64,000 nt of DNA from NCBI RefSeq assembly GCF_008365385.1, contig NZ_QOVF01000003.1, forward strand, positions 124,001 through 188,000, read 5' to 3'. Source of the stretch: Halopseudomonas laoshanensis (lineage in GTDB: Bacteria > Pseudomonadota > Gammaproteobacteria > Pseudomonadales > Pseudomonadaceae). Made by a program: the position numbers and the translations under genes. The notes under the pieces are model-generated. The model made no database searches. It was not told where the DNA came from and saw nothing but the letters and a program-made list of their open reading frames with translations. Of this stretch, positions 36,064 through 45,295 are shown one piece after another (the stretch's first letter is position 1; every line of letters begins with the position of its first letter).

Positions 36064-36456
36064 AATGTATCTCCTCAATCGGCATGCTCTGGTGGCTGCC
36101 GATGGCGAGTGCCAGTCCGGCCGGTAGGCCGCGACCCCTGATCCACCAGCTTGTGACCGGTGGACTGACCCGCAGCCGGGTGACGCTGCGTGGGCAGGAT
36201 TCTGCGTGGCCGCGGGCGGTCAGGCAGAACTCGATATGAGTATAGGCAAGAATGCTCGAAGAGCCCCATTACCGGCCGTTTTTACTCAGAGGTGCCGCCG
36301 CAAGCCATCCTGCAACCCATGTGGTCTATGCTGGTGAGGGAACCGGAGGCGATTTCCTGCGTCCGAGCTGGTAGTTTGCAGCACCTCAGCACGCTGGCTC
36401 CGCCTTGTGCGTAGCCCAAGCGGATTTAAAAAGACCATGGAACAAGGCGCCAATAG
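36064..36456. other. Gene-free divergent gap between the E1 alpha and quinoprotein genes
   Basis: This 393-base gap must hold the promoters of both flanking operons. I see no convincing gene and no clear promoter or sigma-54 site. TCCACC (36142-36147) and GGTGGA (36159-36164) could form a small hairpin in the E1 alpha leader. A 7-codon reading frame at 36437-36460 overlaps the quinoprotein start codon. Confidence 0.5.
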
Positions 36457-38811
36457 ATGATTGTCCTCTTACTGATTTTTGCATTGCTCGGCTTAGCGTT
36501 ACTGGCCGGAGGTCTCTGGCTGGCCGCATTAGGGGGCAGCGTCTATTACGCTATCGCGGGCGCAGCCCTGTTGGCGGTGGCCATGTTGCTGCGCTCGCGC
36601 CGCACGGCAGCGCAACTGATCTACGCCTTGTTACTCGCCAGTACAGCGGTATGGGCTCTGTGGGAGAGTGGATACGACTGGTGGCCGCTGGCAACCCGGC
36701 TAGGCGTGCTATTGCTGCTCGCCATTCCGCTATTGTGGCCGGCCAGGCAGGCAAGCCGGGCACCGGCGCTGGTCTTGTTCGGCGTTTGGGCGGTGACTGG
36801 GTTGGTGCTGCTCGGCAGCCTGTTCAATGATGCCCACCGTATTGAAGGCGAACTGACGACAGACTCCGTGGTTACCGATCCTGAGCTGGGTCTGGCAGCG
36901 AATCAGAACGACTGGCCAAGCTATGGCCGCAGCAATTATGGCCAACGCTATTCCCCGCTGGAGCAGATCACGCCAGACAACGTGGCCGAGCTGGAGCTGG
37001 CCTGGGAATACCAGACCGGCGACCTGAAGGGCCCTGAAGATGTGACCGAAACAACCTACCAGGCTACCCCGCTGAAAATCGGTAATAGTCTGTTTCTGTG
37101 CACACCGCATAACTGGCTGGTAGCACTGGATGCAGACTCCGGCGAAGAACTCTGGGTGTATGACGCCAAGGTACCTGCCGAAAGCCAGCGCCAGCATCAG
37201 ACCTGTCGCGGCGTGTCCTATCTGGCACCTGCAGCGGAGCGCACCAGCACTACCGCCAGCGTGCCTGCCTCGGAGCCAGCCCAAGACCTGGCTGCGATCC
37301 GCTGTGATGCGCAGCTGTACATGCCTACCTCGGACGCACGACTGATCGCGGTAGATCCGCAAACAGGCGCCCGTTGCAGCAACTTTGCCGATAACGGCGT
37401 GCTCGATCTGATGCACAACATGCCCCACACCCAGGACGGCTTCTACTACTCCACATCGCCTCCTGTGGTCGCGGCCGGCCTGATCGTGGTCGCCGGTGCG
37501 GTGAATGACAATTACGACATCAATGCTCCCTCCGGCGTGATCCGTGCTTACGACGCCCGCACTGGCGAGTTGCGCTGGAACTGGGATTCAGCCAACCCCG
37601 AAGACACCGCGCCGATCGCCGAAGGTGACACCTACGCCACCAGCTCGCCCAACAGCTGGGCCGTTGCCAGCGCGGATGAGGAGCTGGGGCTGATCTATTT
37701 CCCCATGGGTAACCGTACCCCCGACCAGTTGGGCATGTACCGCACTCCCGAAGAGGAAAAGTACGCCAGCTCCGTGGTGGCCCTGAGCCTGGAAACCGGG
37801 CAGGCGCAATGGGTGCAGCAGTTCGTCCACCACGACCTGTGGGACATGGACACGCCGGCGCAGCCCAGCCTGGTCGATATTCAGACCGAACAGGGGCTGC
37901 AGCCGGGCCTGGTAGTGCCGACCAAACAGGGCGATGTGTACGTGCTGAACCGGGAAACCGGTGAGCCGCTATTGCCGATCAGCGAAGTACCTGCGCCGCA
38001 AGGCGCCATTGAAGGCGACTGGACTGCGCCGACCCAGCCGGTGTCAGCGCTGAGTTTTGCCCCTGAACCGCTGCGCTCCGCAGACATGTGGGGCGCCACC
38101 CTGGTGGATCAGATGATCTGCCGTATCCAGTTCGAGTCGCTGCATTACGAGGGTCGTTACACACCGCCCTCCGAGCAGGGCACACTGGTATATCCGGGCA
38201 ACTTCGGCGTGTTCAACTGGGGCAGCATTGCCGTTGATCCCGAGCGTCAGGTCATGTTCGGCATGCCACTGTACCTGGCGTTCACATCAAAGCTGGTCGC
38301 CAAGGAAGAGGGCAAAGACCTAGAAGGCGCGACCAATTCCGGCGAGCAGGGCCTTAACGAGAACGCCGGTGCCGAGTACGCAGTGGAGCTGAGCCCCTTC
38401 CTGTCGCCGCTGGGCATTCCTTGCCAGCAACCGCCGTGGGGCTACGTGGCAGGCGCTGATTTGCGTACCGGTGAAACTCACTGGAAACACAAGAACGGCA
38501 CCGTCCAGGATATGACTCCATTGCCCCTGAAGATCAAGATGGGTGTGCCCGGCATCGGCGGTCCGATCATCACCCGGGGTGGCGTGGCCTTTCTGGCGGC
38601 GAGCGTAGACAACTACTTCCGCGCTTATCGTCTTACCGACGGTGAGCAGCTCTGGGAGCAGCGCATACCCGCGGGCGGCCAGGCTACGCCGATGACCTAT
38701 CTGAATAGCCAGGGCGAGCAGATGGTAGTACTGGTAGCCGGCGGACATGGTTCGGTAGGCACCACCATTGGCGACTATGTACTCGCGTACAAGCTGGGTT
38801 CCGAGGAATAA
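36457..38811 (+). CDS. Membrane-bound PQQ-dependent dehydrogenase, glucose/quinate/shikimate family
   Basis: A 784-residue quinoprotein. Residues 1-130 hold about five membrane segments, as in membrane glucose dehydrogenase. The periplasmic eight-bladed propeller follows from about 150, with DWPSYGRSNYGQRYSPLEQI at its start, beta-propeller W-motifs (LRWNWD, THWKHK, EQLWEQ) and GGHGSVGTTIGDYVLAY at the end. It oxidises a sugar or cyclitol in the periplasm and reduces ubiquinone. The start is fixed by an in-frame TAG directly before the ATG; there is no Shine-Dalgarno. PQQ synthesis genes are not in the window. Glucose, quinate and other polyols cannot be told apart here. Confidence 0.9.
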   Translation: MIVLLLIFALLGLALLAGGLWLAALGGSVYYAIAGAALLAVAMLLRSRRTAAQLIYALLLASTAVWALWESGYDWWPLATRLGVLLLLAIPLLWPARQASRAPALVLFGVWAVTGLVLLGSLFNDAHRIEGELTTDSVVTDPELGLAANQNDWPSYGRSNYGQRYSPLEQITPDNVAELELAWEYQTGDLKGPEDVTETTYQATPLKIGNSLFLCTPHNWLVALDADSGEELWVYDAKVPAESQRQHQTCRGVSYLAPAAERTSTTASVPASEPAQDLAAIRCDAQLYMPTSDARLIAVDPQTGARCSNFADNGVLDLMHNMPHTQDGFYYSTSPPVVAAGLIVVAGAVNDNYDINAPSGVIRAYDARTGELRWNWDSANPEDTAPIAEGDTYATSSPNSWAVASADEELGLIYFPMGNRTPDQLGMYRTPEEEKYASSVVALSLETGQAQWVQQFVHHDLWDMDTPAQPSLVDIQTEQGLQPGLVVPTKQGDVYVLNRETGEPLLPISEVPAPQGAIEGDWTAPTQPVSALSFAPEPLRSADMWGATLVDQMICRIQFESLHYEGRYTPPSEQGTLVYPGNFGVFNWGSIAVDPERQVMFGMPLYLAFTSKLVAKEEGKDLEGATNSGEQGLNENAGAEYAVELSPFLSPLGIPCQQPPWGYVAGADLRTGETHWKHKNGTVQDMTPLPLKIKMGVPGIGGPIITRGGVAFLAASVDNYFRAYRLTDGEQLWEQRIPAGGQATPMTYLNSQGEQMVVLVAGGHGSVGTTIGDYVLAYKLGSEE

Positions 38812-38846
38812 GGTCCGAGGAATAAGCGGGCAACTGCAGCAGAAAC

Positions 38847-38889
38847 AACAACGGCCGCCGAGCACGACAGTGCTACGGCGACCGTTGTT
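38847..38889. terminator. Long hairpin between convergent genes
   Basis: AACAACGG pairs with CCGTTGTT, extended inward by CGCCG/CGGCG and AGCAC/GTGCT with small bulges. It begins 36 bases after the quinoprotein stop and is followed by no T-run. It could end transcription from both sides. Confidence 0.6.
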
Positions 38890-38919
38890 CACAAAGCCTT
38901 AGCGGCTATGACTCAAGCG

Positions 38920-39441
38920 CTATGATGTACATTCCGGGTTGCCGGCAGAATATTCCAGGCTCGGATCAACCATCGCATCAAACTGCTGTAACGCAGTCGA
39001 ACCGATCAGTAAAGGGTAGGAAAACGAGGTCCGGTCAGTCAGATTGACCTCAATATTCTCTTTCACACCACCCATGCACACGGCCATTTCGATCACCGGC
39101 CGGGACGTATAATCCTTGCTTTCGCCTTCTGGTATGTCCGCTGCGCGGCGCTTGATCTGGCTGATGCGCACTACCGGCAGCTCCAGCTCTTTACCTTCCT
39201 GCTCACCCTCAACCGCCAGTTCGAAACGCACCCAATCCTCGCCATCACGCTTGAACAGCTTGATGTTCTGGGCGCTGAGCGATGCGGTAACCGCACCGGT
39301 ATCCAGCTTGGCAGGTACTTCCAGATCCAATTCCGGCAGCAAGGCCTTTTCACTCAGCCCATAAACGTTTGGCTGGTTGGCCATCGCAGCACCACAGGTC
39401 ATTAGCAAAGCAGAGCACAGTGTCAGCATTTTCAGTCGCAT
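38920..39441 (-). CDS. Exported retropepsin-like protease homologue (RimB/putative ATP-dependent zinc protease family)
   Basis: From the ATG at 39441 the protein has 173 residues, with a signal peptide (1-21, ending AMA). The aspartic-protease-like motif DTGA is at 47-50, followed by a beta-rich domain and a final LLIGSTALQQFDAMVDPS that matches the second half of a pepsin-like lobe. The family carries the old name putative ATP-dependent zinc protease, but the motif points to a retropepsin fold. The start is supported by GAGG eight bases upstream; a longer frame to 39483 was rejected. The secreted form suggests a periplasmic role. Substrate unknown. Confidence 0.8.
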   Translation of the reverse strand: MRLKMLTLCSALLMTCGAAMANQPNVYGLSEKALLPELDLEVPAKLDTGAVTASLSAQNIKLFKRDGEDWVRFELAVEGEQEGKELELPVVRISQIKRRAADIPEGESKDYTSRPVIEMAVCMGGVKENIEVNLTDRTSFSYPLLIGSTALQQFDAMVDPSLEYSAGNPECTS

Positions 39442-39577
39442 GAATAACCTCTTTGAGAACAATTCGCTATGTGTGACTGACACTTGATGATTTTCGTTCC
39501 AATAGGCGACGCCGCGCTCTTGCTCTAAACTGCCCAGCTACTTGCTCCAATGCCATCACTTAACCGTCAAGAGTCTG

Positions 39578-40879
39578 ATGATGACCAAGCGACTGCTCTT
39601 CACCCTAGCCCTGCTGCTAAGTTGGATGCCCCTGGCGCAGAGTCAGCAAGGAGCTAATCTGGATGCGGAAATACGCGTCATCGACGCCCCCCAGGACGAG
39701 GCCATCCAGCAGCGCCTGACCCAGGTCCTCGGCGCGATTGACGGCCTGGATGCCATTCAGATTCAGGTCAGTGCCGGCGTGGTCACGCTGAGCGGCAATG
39801 TCAGCAATCTGCGCGTCGCTCGGGATATCGACGACATTGCCCGTCGAGTTGAAGGCGTGGTCTACGTTCAGAATCGCCTGGAAGATGATGTGAACATTTC
39901 AGCGCGCGTTCAGCCGTTAACGCGCCGCTTCAGGGACATGAGCGCCAGCGCATTGCAGACGCTTCCGGTGGGCCTGATGGCGCTGGCGATCTTTATCGTC
40001 TTCGCGCTGCTCGGTCGCTGGGCCGGCAACCACGACGCATGGCTGCGACGAATCGGCCTGTCCGAGCTGGCTTCCAACCTCGGCAAGCGGATTGTTCGCC
40101 TGGTGATCACCGCTGTAGGCGTGTTAATCGCTCTGGAGGTCATGGACGCCACAGCATTGGTAGGCGCCATTCTGGGTATCGCCGGCGTAGCCGGCATTGC
40201 CGTGGGCTTTGCCTTTCGCAATATCGTTGAGAACTACCTGGCAGGCATCCTGCTCAGCGCCCGCAATCCCTTCAGCATCGGCGACCAGGTGGAGGTCGGC
40301 GCATTCAACGGCAAGGTCATGCGTCTGACCTCGCGGGATACGGTATTGATGACCCGCGACGGCAACCATCTGCGCATCCCCAACAGCGTCATCATCACCT
40401 CAGCAATGACCAATTTCACCCGCAACCCGCTGCGCCGCTTTGAGTTCAATATCAGCATCCCCAGCCCTCACGACCTGGCCCAGGCTCGCCAATTGGGGCT
40501 CGACGCGCTTCGCGGCATCCCTGGTGTACTCGATGATCCGGAACCCCAGGGCCTGATCATGGAGCTGGGTGACAGCGCAGCGCAACTGCGCTTTCTGGCC
40601 TGGATTGATCAACGCGAGAGTGATTTTCACAAGTCCCGCAGCGAAGCGATTCGCATCGTGAAGCTGGCTTTCGACCAGGCGGCGATAGTCGCACCTTTAG
40701 CGACCTACCGGGTGCTGCTGGACAATGATGCACAGTCTGTTTCACCTCCATCCGCGATCACAAACAATCCTGCGCCGGCCTCCCACTCGAGCGCCATGGA
40801 TACCGCGACCGATCTGAGCATAGACAAGCAAGTGGCGGAGGAACTGCGCACCTCGGATGAGGAGAATTTGTTGAAGTGA
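39578..40879 (+). CDS. BON-domain mechanosensitive ion channel, MscS family
   Basis: A 433-residue inner-membrane protein. A signal-like segment (1-23) is followed by a BON domain near residues 30-110 (AIQIQVSAGVVTLSGNVSNL). Three membrane helices follow at about 130-230, then the MscS pore and beta domain (GVAGIAVGFAFRNIVENYLA and FSIGDQVEVGAFNGKVMRL) and the cytoplasmic alpha-beta domain. A disordered tail closes it. Channels of this type open under membrane tension to release solutes during osmotic downshock. The BON domain would lie in the periplasm and may bind lipid or peptidoglycan. ATG codons at 39578 and 39581 are both possible. Confidence 0.9.
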   Translation: MMTKRLLFTLALLLSWMPLAQSQQGANLDAEIRVIDAPQDEAIQQRLTQVLGAIDGLDAIQIQVSAGVVTLSGNVSNLRVARDIDDIARRVEGVVYVQNRLEDDVNISARVQPLTRRFRDMSASALQTLPVGLMALAIFIVFALLGRWAGNHDAWLRRIGLSELASNLGKRIVRLVITAVGVLIALEVMDATALVGAILGIAGVAGIAVGFAFRNIVENYLAGILLSARNPFSIGDQVEVGAFNGKVMRLTSRDTVLMTRDGNHLRIPNSVIITSAMTNFTRNPLRRFEFNISIPSPHDLAQARQLGLDALRGIPGVLDDPEPQGLIMELGDSAAQLRFLAWIDQRESDFHKSRSEAIRIVKLAFDQAAIVAPLATYRVLLDNDAQSVSPPSAITNNPAPASHSSAMDTATDLSIDKQVAEELRTSDEENLLK

Positions 40880-40908
40880 GCACGCCGTTCTCATAAAGCC
40901 CTGCCCAT

Positions 40909-40934
40909 AAAAAAGGGCAGACCAAAGTCTGCCC
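40909..40934 (-). terminator. Intrinsic terminator of the fasciclin gene
   Basis: On the minus strand GGGCAGAC-TTTG-GTCTGCCC forms an 8-bp stem with a 4-base loop and runs into TTTTTT (plus-strand A residues 40909-40914). The hairpin also sits 35 bases after the MscS-family gene and may stop read-through from it. Confidence 0.88.
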
Positions 40935-40955
40935 CGCTGTAATGCAACCGCGTAC

Positions 40956-41480
40956 TTACATACCCGGCATCAATACTGTGTCGATCACATGGATCACACC
41001 ATTGCTGGCTTTGATGTCCGTATCAGTAACAGTAGCGTCATTGACCTTCACGCCGTCAGAAGCATCAATCGTCAGCATACCGCCCTGCACCGTTTCAGCG
41101 CTGGTCATGCTGATCACGTCGGCTGCCATCACCTTGCCTGGCACCACGTGGTAGGTGAGTACTTCCGTCAGTTTTTTCTTATCGGCCAACAGGGCCTCCA
41201 GGTCGGCCTGAGGGATCTTGGCAAAAGCCTCGTCAGTAGGCGCAAATACGGTGAACGGGCCGTCGCCTTTCAGCGTGTCCACCAGGTCAGCCGCTTGTAC
41301 TGCCGTGACCAGGGTTTCGAAGCTGCCAGCTGCTACCGCAGTATCCACGATGTCCGCCGCGGCTTTCTTGTCGCCATGGTGATCCGCATAAGCGGGAGCT
41401 GCTATCAACATGCTGGCGCTGAACATGGCCAGCAGGGTGTAGCGAGCGCGTTGGGTGAAGTTTTGAGTCAGTGCAAACAT
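40956..41480 (-). CDS. Secreted fasciclin (FAS1) domain protein
   Basis: From the ATG at 41480 this is a 174-residue protein with a signal peptide (1-32, ending APAYA). One FAS1 domain spans about 40-174, with the H1 box [15 protein letters not shown] near 80-94 and the H2 box [13 protein letters not shown] at the end. GGAG seven bases upstream fixes the start. FAS1 domains mediate adhesion or ligand binding outside the cytoplasm. It is a single-gene unit with its own intrinsic terminator. The biological role in this organism is unknown. Confidence 0.92.
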   Translation of the reverse strand: MFALTQNFTQRARYTLLAMFSASMLIAAPAYADHHGDKKAAADIVDTAVAAGSFETLVTAVQAADLVDTLKGDGPFTVFAPTDEAFAKIPQADLEALLADKKKLTEVLTYHVVPGKVMAADVISMTSAETVQGGMLTIDASDGVKVNDATVTDTDIKASNGVIHVIDTVLMPGM

Positions 41481-41577
41481 AGTATTCTCCAAGGAGGGTG
41501 TTATGTGAGTTGCACTATCTTTGTACAGTACCTGTACAATAAATTCCGCAATGTACAATCCATGTTACACACCTTGG

Positions 41578-43866
41578 CTATTTCAACTCAGCGCTGAAGT
41601 GGTCGAGCAGATAGGCGGTGATCGTCGTTACATCCTGTGGCTTGCTGTACAGATAGCCCTGCCCGACATCGCACTTCATCTCTCGGAGCAGGTCGTGCTG
41701 TGCCTGAGTCTCGATACCCTCGGCGACGATAGACATTTGCAAACTCTGGCCCAAGGCAATGATGGCCCGGGATATGGCGCTGTCGTTTGCCGAACCCGGC
41801 AAGTCGTTAATAAAACCGCGATCAATCTTCAAGGTATCGACCGGCAGGCGCTTGAGCCTGAGCAGCGAAGAATAGCCGGTGCCGAAATCGTCAATCGATA
41901 GCCGGACTCCCATGCCACGCAGGGCATCGAGAGTATCTATACAGCGATCGTCCTGTTGCATGATTTCGCTTTCAGTCAATTCCAATTCCAGGTGTGCGGC
42001 GGGGAGATTGGCGCCCGCGAGCGCCTTTTTAACGTTGCTAACCACATCGCCACGTTCCAGCGTGGAGCCGGACATGTTCACCGCCACGCAGGTCAGCGGA
42101 TACCCCGCATCCAGCCACTGACGCATTTGCAGACAGGCCTGCTGCAGCACGTATTCATCAATTGGTATCAACAAGCCGACATGCTGAGCCACCGGCAGAA
42201 ACTCCGCCGGAGGTATCAGGCCTCGCTGCGGATGCTGCCAACGCACCAGCGCCTCAAGAGCGATGACGCGCCCACTGTGCATGTCGATCTGCGGCTGGTA
42301 GAACACCTGCAGTTGATGCAGCTTGATCGCCCGGTGCAGGTCCGCCTGCAGGGACATCTGCAGGCGGGCATTGTTGGTCAGCGCCTGGGTGTAAAAAGCG
42401 TAGGTATTGCGGCCATTCTGCTTGGCTTGGGTAACCGCGGCATCGGCATTGGTCAGCAGCTCGCCACCTTCCTGTCCGTCTTCGGGGAAGATGCTCATCC
42501 CTAGGCTGGCGCTCAGGTGAATGAGTTGCCCGTTGATGTCGAAGGGTCGGGCAAAGCCGCGTTGCAAGCGTTGCGCGATGGGCGTGATGTCGTCAGTCTC
42601 GGCAAGATTTTCCACCAGCATGACAAACTCATCACCCCCCAGACGGGCTAGCGTGTCTTCTTCGCGACACAGACGCGACATGCGTTTGGCCGCCTGGCGC
42701 AGCAGTTCATCGCCGGCGGTATGCCCGAGACTATCGTTAACCGTCTTGAAGCGGTCCAGATCAATAAAGATCAGGCCTAGCCGGTGCTCACGGCGCTTGG
42801 CGCGCACCAGGGCATTGGTCAGCCGCTCGGTCAGCAATAGTCGATTCGGCAACCGTGTGAGCGGATCATGGTGCGCGAGAAAGTCGATCTCCTGACGCGA
42901 CTGCTTGAGCACGGATATATCCGAGAATACCGCTACGTAATGCGTGAGCTTGCCGCTGCTGTCCTTTACGGTATTGATGGCCTGCCATTGCGGGTATATC
43001 TCGCCATCCTTGCGCCGGTTCCAGATTTCGCCCTGCCAGCTACCCGTATGGGCCAAGGTTTCCCACATTTCCCGATAGAACAGCTCGTCATGCCAACCGG
43101 ATTTCAGCAACCCGGGCTTCTGCCCGACCACCTCATCGTGGGTATAACCGGTAATACGGCAGAAGGCGTTATTGACGTTGGTAATACGATTACGGCTATC
43201 GCTGACCACGACGCCTTCATTGGTACTGTCGAACACCACCGCGGCCTGCTGCAGGCGCTCGTTATCCAGTTTCTGCTGGGTCACATCGCAAACGATGCCG
43301 ACCATGCGGATTGCTCTGCCCTGCGCGTTGCGCACCGCCTGGCCGCGCGCCTGGACCCAGGCGTAAAACCCATCGCGCCGGCGGATCCGGTGCACATGAT
43401 CCAGACGCTCGGTTTCGCCCCTTATATGCCGGCGCAGCTCCGCCTGCAGTGACAGGCGATCTTCCGGATGCAGATGCTTCAGCCAGGTGTCCTGTTGATT
43501 CATGTTGAACTCGGGCGGGTGACCAAGAATCAGCTTGCAGCGATCGGAAAAGTACAGCTCACCGGAGACCATATCCCAATCCCAGACGCCGTCGTTGGAG
43601 CCCAGCAATGCCAGGTCAAAACGTTCTTCGCTGTGACGCAGCGCCTGCTCCTGCTGCTGCCGGCCGCGCAGATGATGGCGCGTTGAATAAAATAGCAGCG
43701 CGCCGGTAACGACAACGAACACCAGCCCTTTAATCGTCTGCAAGCGCTGCTGGGTGATGACTTCCACACCCATCCACAGCAACACCTTGTCACTGAACAG
43801 AATCCACAGGGTAGCGACTACCATATATATAAGGCTGATGTGCCAGGCACTGCGGCTGGATGTCAT
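41578..43866 (-). CDS. Membrane-anchored PAS-PAS-GGDEF-EAL cyclic-di-GMP protein
   Basis: A 762-residue signalling protein. Two membrane helices lie at about residues 10-30 and 42-60. Two PAS domains follow (about 75-200 and 205-325). The GGDEF domain (about 335-500) keeps an intact LGGDEF motif. The EAL domain (about 510-755) keeps ALEALVRW and the metal-site motif DDFGTGYSS. Both the diguanylate cyclase and phosphodiesterase sites thus look complete, and the PAS domains would decide which activity wins. It stands alone and its ligand is unknown. Downstream effects would be on motility or biofilm formation. Confidence 0.95.
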   Translation of the reverse strand: MTSSRSAWHISLIYMVVATLWILFSDKVLLWMGVEVITQQRLQTIKGLVFVVVTGALLFYSTRHHLRGRQQQEQALRHSEERFDLALLGSNDGVWDWDMVSGELYFSDRCKLILGHPPEFNMNQQDTWLKHLHPEDRLSLQAELRRHIRGETERLDHVHRIRRRDGFYAWVQARGQAVRNAQGRAIRMVGIVCDVTQQKLDNERLQQAAVVFDSTNEGVVVSDSRNRITNVNNAFCRITGYTHDEVVGQKPGLLKSGWHDELFYREMWETLAHTGSWQGEIWNRRKDGEIYPQWQAINTVKDSSGKLTHYVAVFSDISVLKQSRQEIDFLAHHDPLTRLPNRLLLTERLTNALVRAKRREHRLGLIFIDLDRFKTVNDSLGHTAGDELLRQAAKRMSRLCREEDTLARLGGDEFVMLVENLAETDDITPIAQRLQRGFARPFDINGQLIHLSASLGMSIFPEDGQEGGELLTNADAAVTQAKQNGRNTYAFYTQALTNNARLQMSLQADLHRAIKLHQLQVFYQPQIDMHSGRVIALEALVRWQHPQRGLIPPAEFLPVAQHVGLLIPIDEYVLQQACLQMRQWLDAGYPLTCVAVNMSGSTLERGDVVSNVKKALAGANLPAAHLELELTESEIMQQDDRCIDTLDALRGMGVRLSIDDFGTGYSSLLRLKRLPVDTLKIDRGFINDLPGSANDSAISRAIIALGQSLQMSIVAEGIETQAQHDLLREMKCDVGQGYLYSKPQDVTTITAYLLDHFSAELK

Positions 43867-44009
43867 GCATTACTCAGTATTGTATTCAGGCTTCGTTAGC
43901 AATATAGCACCCGCCGATTGTCTGACGGGCGTGTCATTTCGCTGTGTCCTGGTCCATAATCGAAATTCCGGTGTTTTTCCGGAAATGCTGAAAGAGGAAT
44001 AGAACCCCT

Positions 44010-45203
44010 ATGTGGTATCAAGGTTTACTGCAACTCAACGGCTGGCAAATCCTGGCCGTGACTCTGGTTCTGACGCATATCACCATCGTCAGCGTCACTG
44101 TTTATCTGCACCGTTACTCGGCCCACCGTGCGCTCGAGCTACACCCCGCGCTGCAGCACTTTTTCCGTTTCTGGTTGTGGCTTACAACCAGCATGAATAC
44201 CCGCGAGTGGACCGCCATCCATCGTAAACATCACGCCAAATGTGAAACACCGGAAGACCCACATAGCCCGGTGCATAAAGGCCTGTCCACCGTGCTGCGC
44301 AAAGGCGCCGAGCTGTATATGGAAGAGGCCAAGAACGAAGAAACCCTGCGTATCTATGGCAAGAACTGCCCGGATGATTGGATCGAGCGCAATCTCTACA
44401 GCCGCTTTCCGATTGCTGGCGTGACCCTGCTGGCGTTCATTGATCTGGCGCTATTCGGCGTGCTCGGCCTGACTGTCTGGGCTGTGCAGATGATGTGGAT
44501 CCCGGTGATGGCCGCAGGCGTGATCAATGGACTGGGCCACGCGCTGGGCTACCGTAACTTTGAATGCAAGGACGCCGCGACCAATATCATGCCCTGGGGC
44601 ATTCTGATTGGCGGCGAAGAACTGCATAACAATCATCACACCTACCCGAACTCCGCCAAGCTGTCGGTGAAGAAGTGGGAATTCGATATGGGTTGGTTGT
44701 GGATCCGCCTGTTCAGCCTGCTGGGGCTGGCCAAGGTGCGGCGTACCGCGCCCATCGCGCACCAGGTCGAAGGCAAGCAGACGCTGGACATGGATACCGC
44801 GATGGCGATCTTGAATAATCGCTTTCAGATCATGGCCCAGTATCGCAAGTTGGTGATCAAACCGCTGGTGCAGCAGGAAATGCATCGGGTTGATGAATCG
44901 GTCCGCCACCTGTTTCGTCGCGCCAAGCGCCTGCTCAGCCGCGAAAGCAGTTTGATGGACAGCCAGAATGAAGAAAAACTGCAGCGTGTACTGGCTGAGA
45001 GTCAGGCACTGAAAGTGATCTACGAGAAGCGTCTGGCGCTACAGCAGATCTGGGGGCGCACCAGTGCCAATGGCCACGATATGCTGCAGGCTTTGCGTGA
45101 ATGGTGTCACCAGGCAGAAACCAGTGGGATCAAGGCGCTGCAGGATTTTGCTGCGACGCTGCGGACCTATTCCCTGCAACCTGCGCCGGGCATGGCACGC
45201 TGA
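44010..45203 (+). CDS. desA: Delta-9 phospholipid fatty acid desaturase, DesA type
   Basis: A 397-residue membrane di-iron desaturase closely resembling P. aeruginosa DesA (PA0286), which introduces double bonds into acyl chains of membrane phospholipids under aerobic conditions. The three histidine boxes are intact: H34-x4-H39 in LHRYSAHR, H71-x2-H74-H75 in HRKHHAK, and H206-x2-H209-H210 in HNNHHTYP. Membrane segments flank these boxes. The final 100 residues are helical and basic. AGAGGA lies upstream of the ATG at a slightly long distance. The M23 peptidase gene follows on the same strand. Confidence 0.93.
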   Translation: MWYQGLLQLNGWQILAVTLVLTHITIVSVTVYLHRYSAHRALELHPALQHFFRFWLWLTTSMNTREWTAIHRKHHAKCETPEDPHSPVHKGLSTVLRKGAELYMEEAKNEETLRIYGKNCPDDWIERNLYSRFPIAGVTLLAFIDLALFGVLGLTVWAVQMMWIPVMAAGVINGLGHALGYRNFECKDAATNIMPWGILIGGEELHNNHHTYPNSAKLSVKKWEFDMGWLWIRLFSLLGLAKVRRTAPIAHQVEGKQTLDMDTAMAILNNRFQIMAQYRKLVIKPLVQQEMHRVDESVRHLFRRAKRLLSRESSLMDSQNEEKLQRVLAESQALKVIYEKRLALQQIWGRTSANGHDMLQALREWCHQAETSGIKALQDFAATLRTYSLQPAPGMAR

Positions 45204-45295
45204 TCCACAGCGCCCTGTTGTGCGTGTCGCCACCACGCGCACAACAGGATAGACTCGGGTTTTTCGCCAACACGCATTATGTGAGGTTGCAAAGG

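Noticed and set aside
36064-36456. Sigma-54 promoter for the oxoacid dehydrogenase operon
   Set aside because: I looked for TGGCAC-N5-TTGC on both strands because bkd-type operons can use sigma-54, and found no convincing match.
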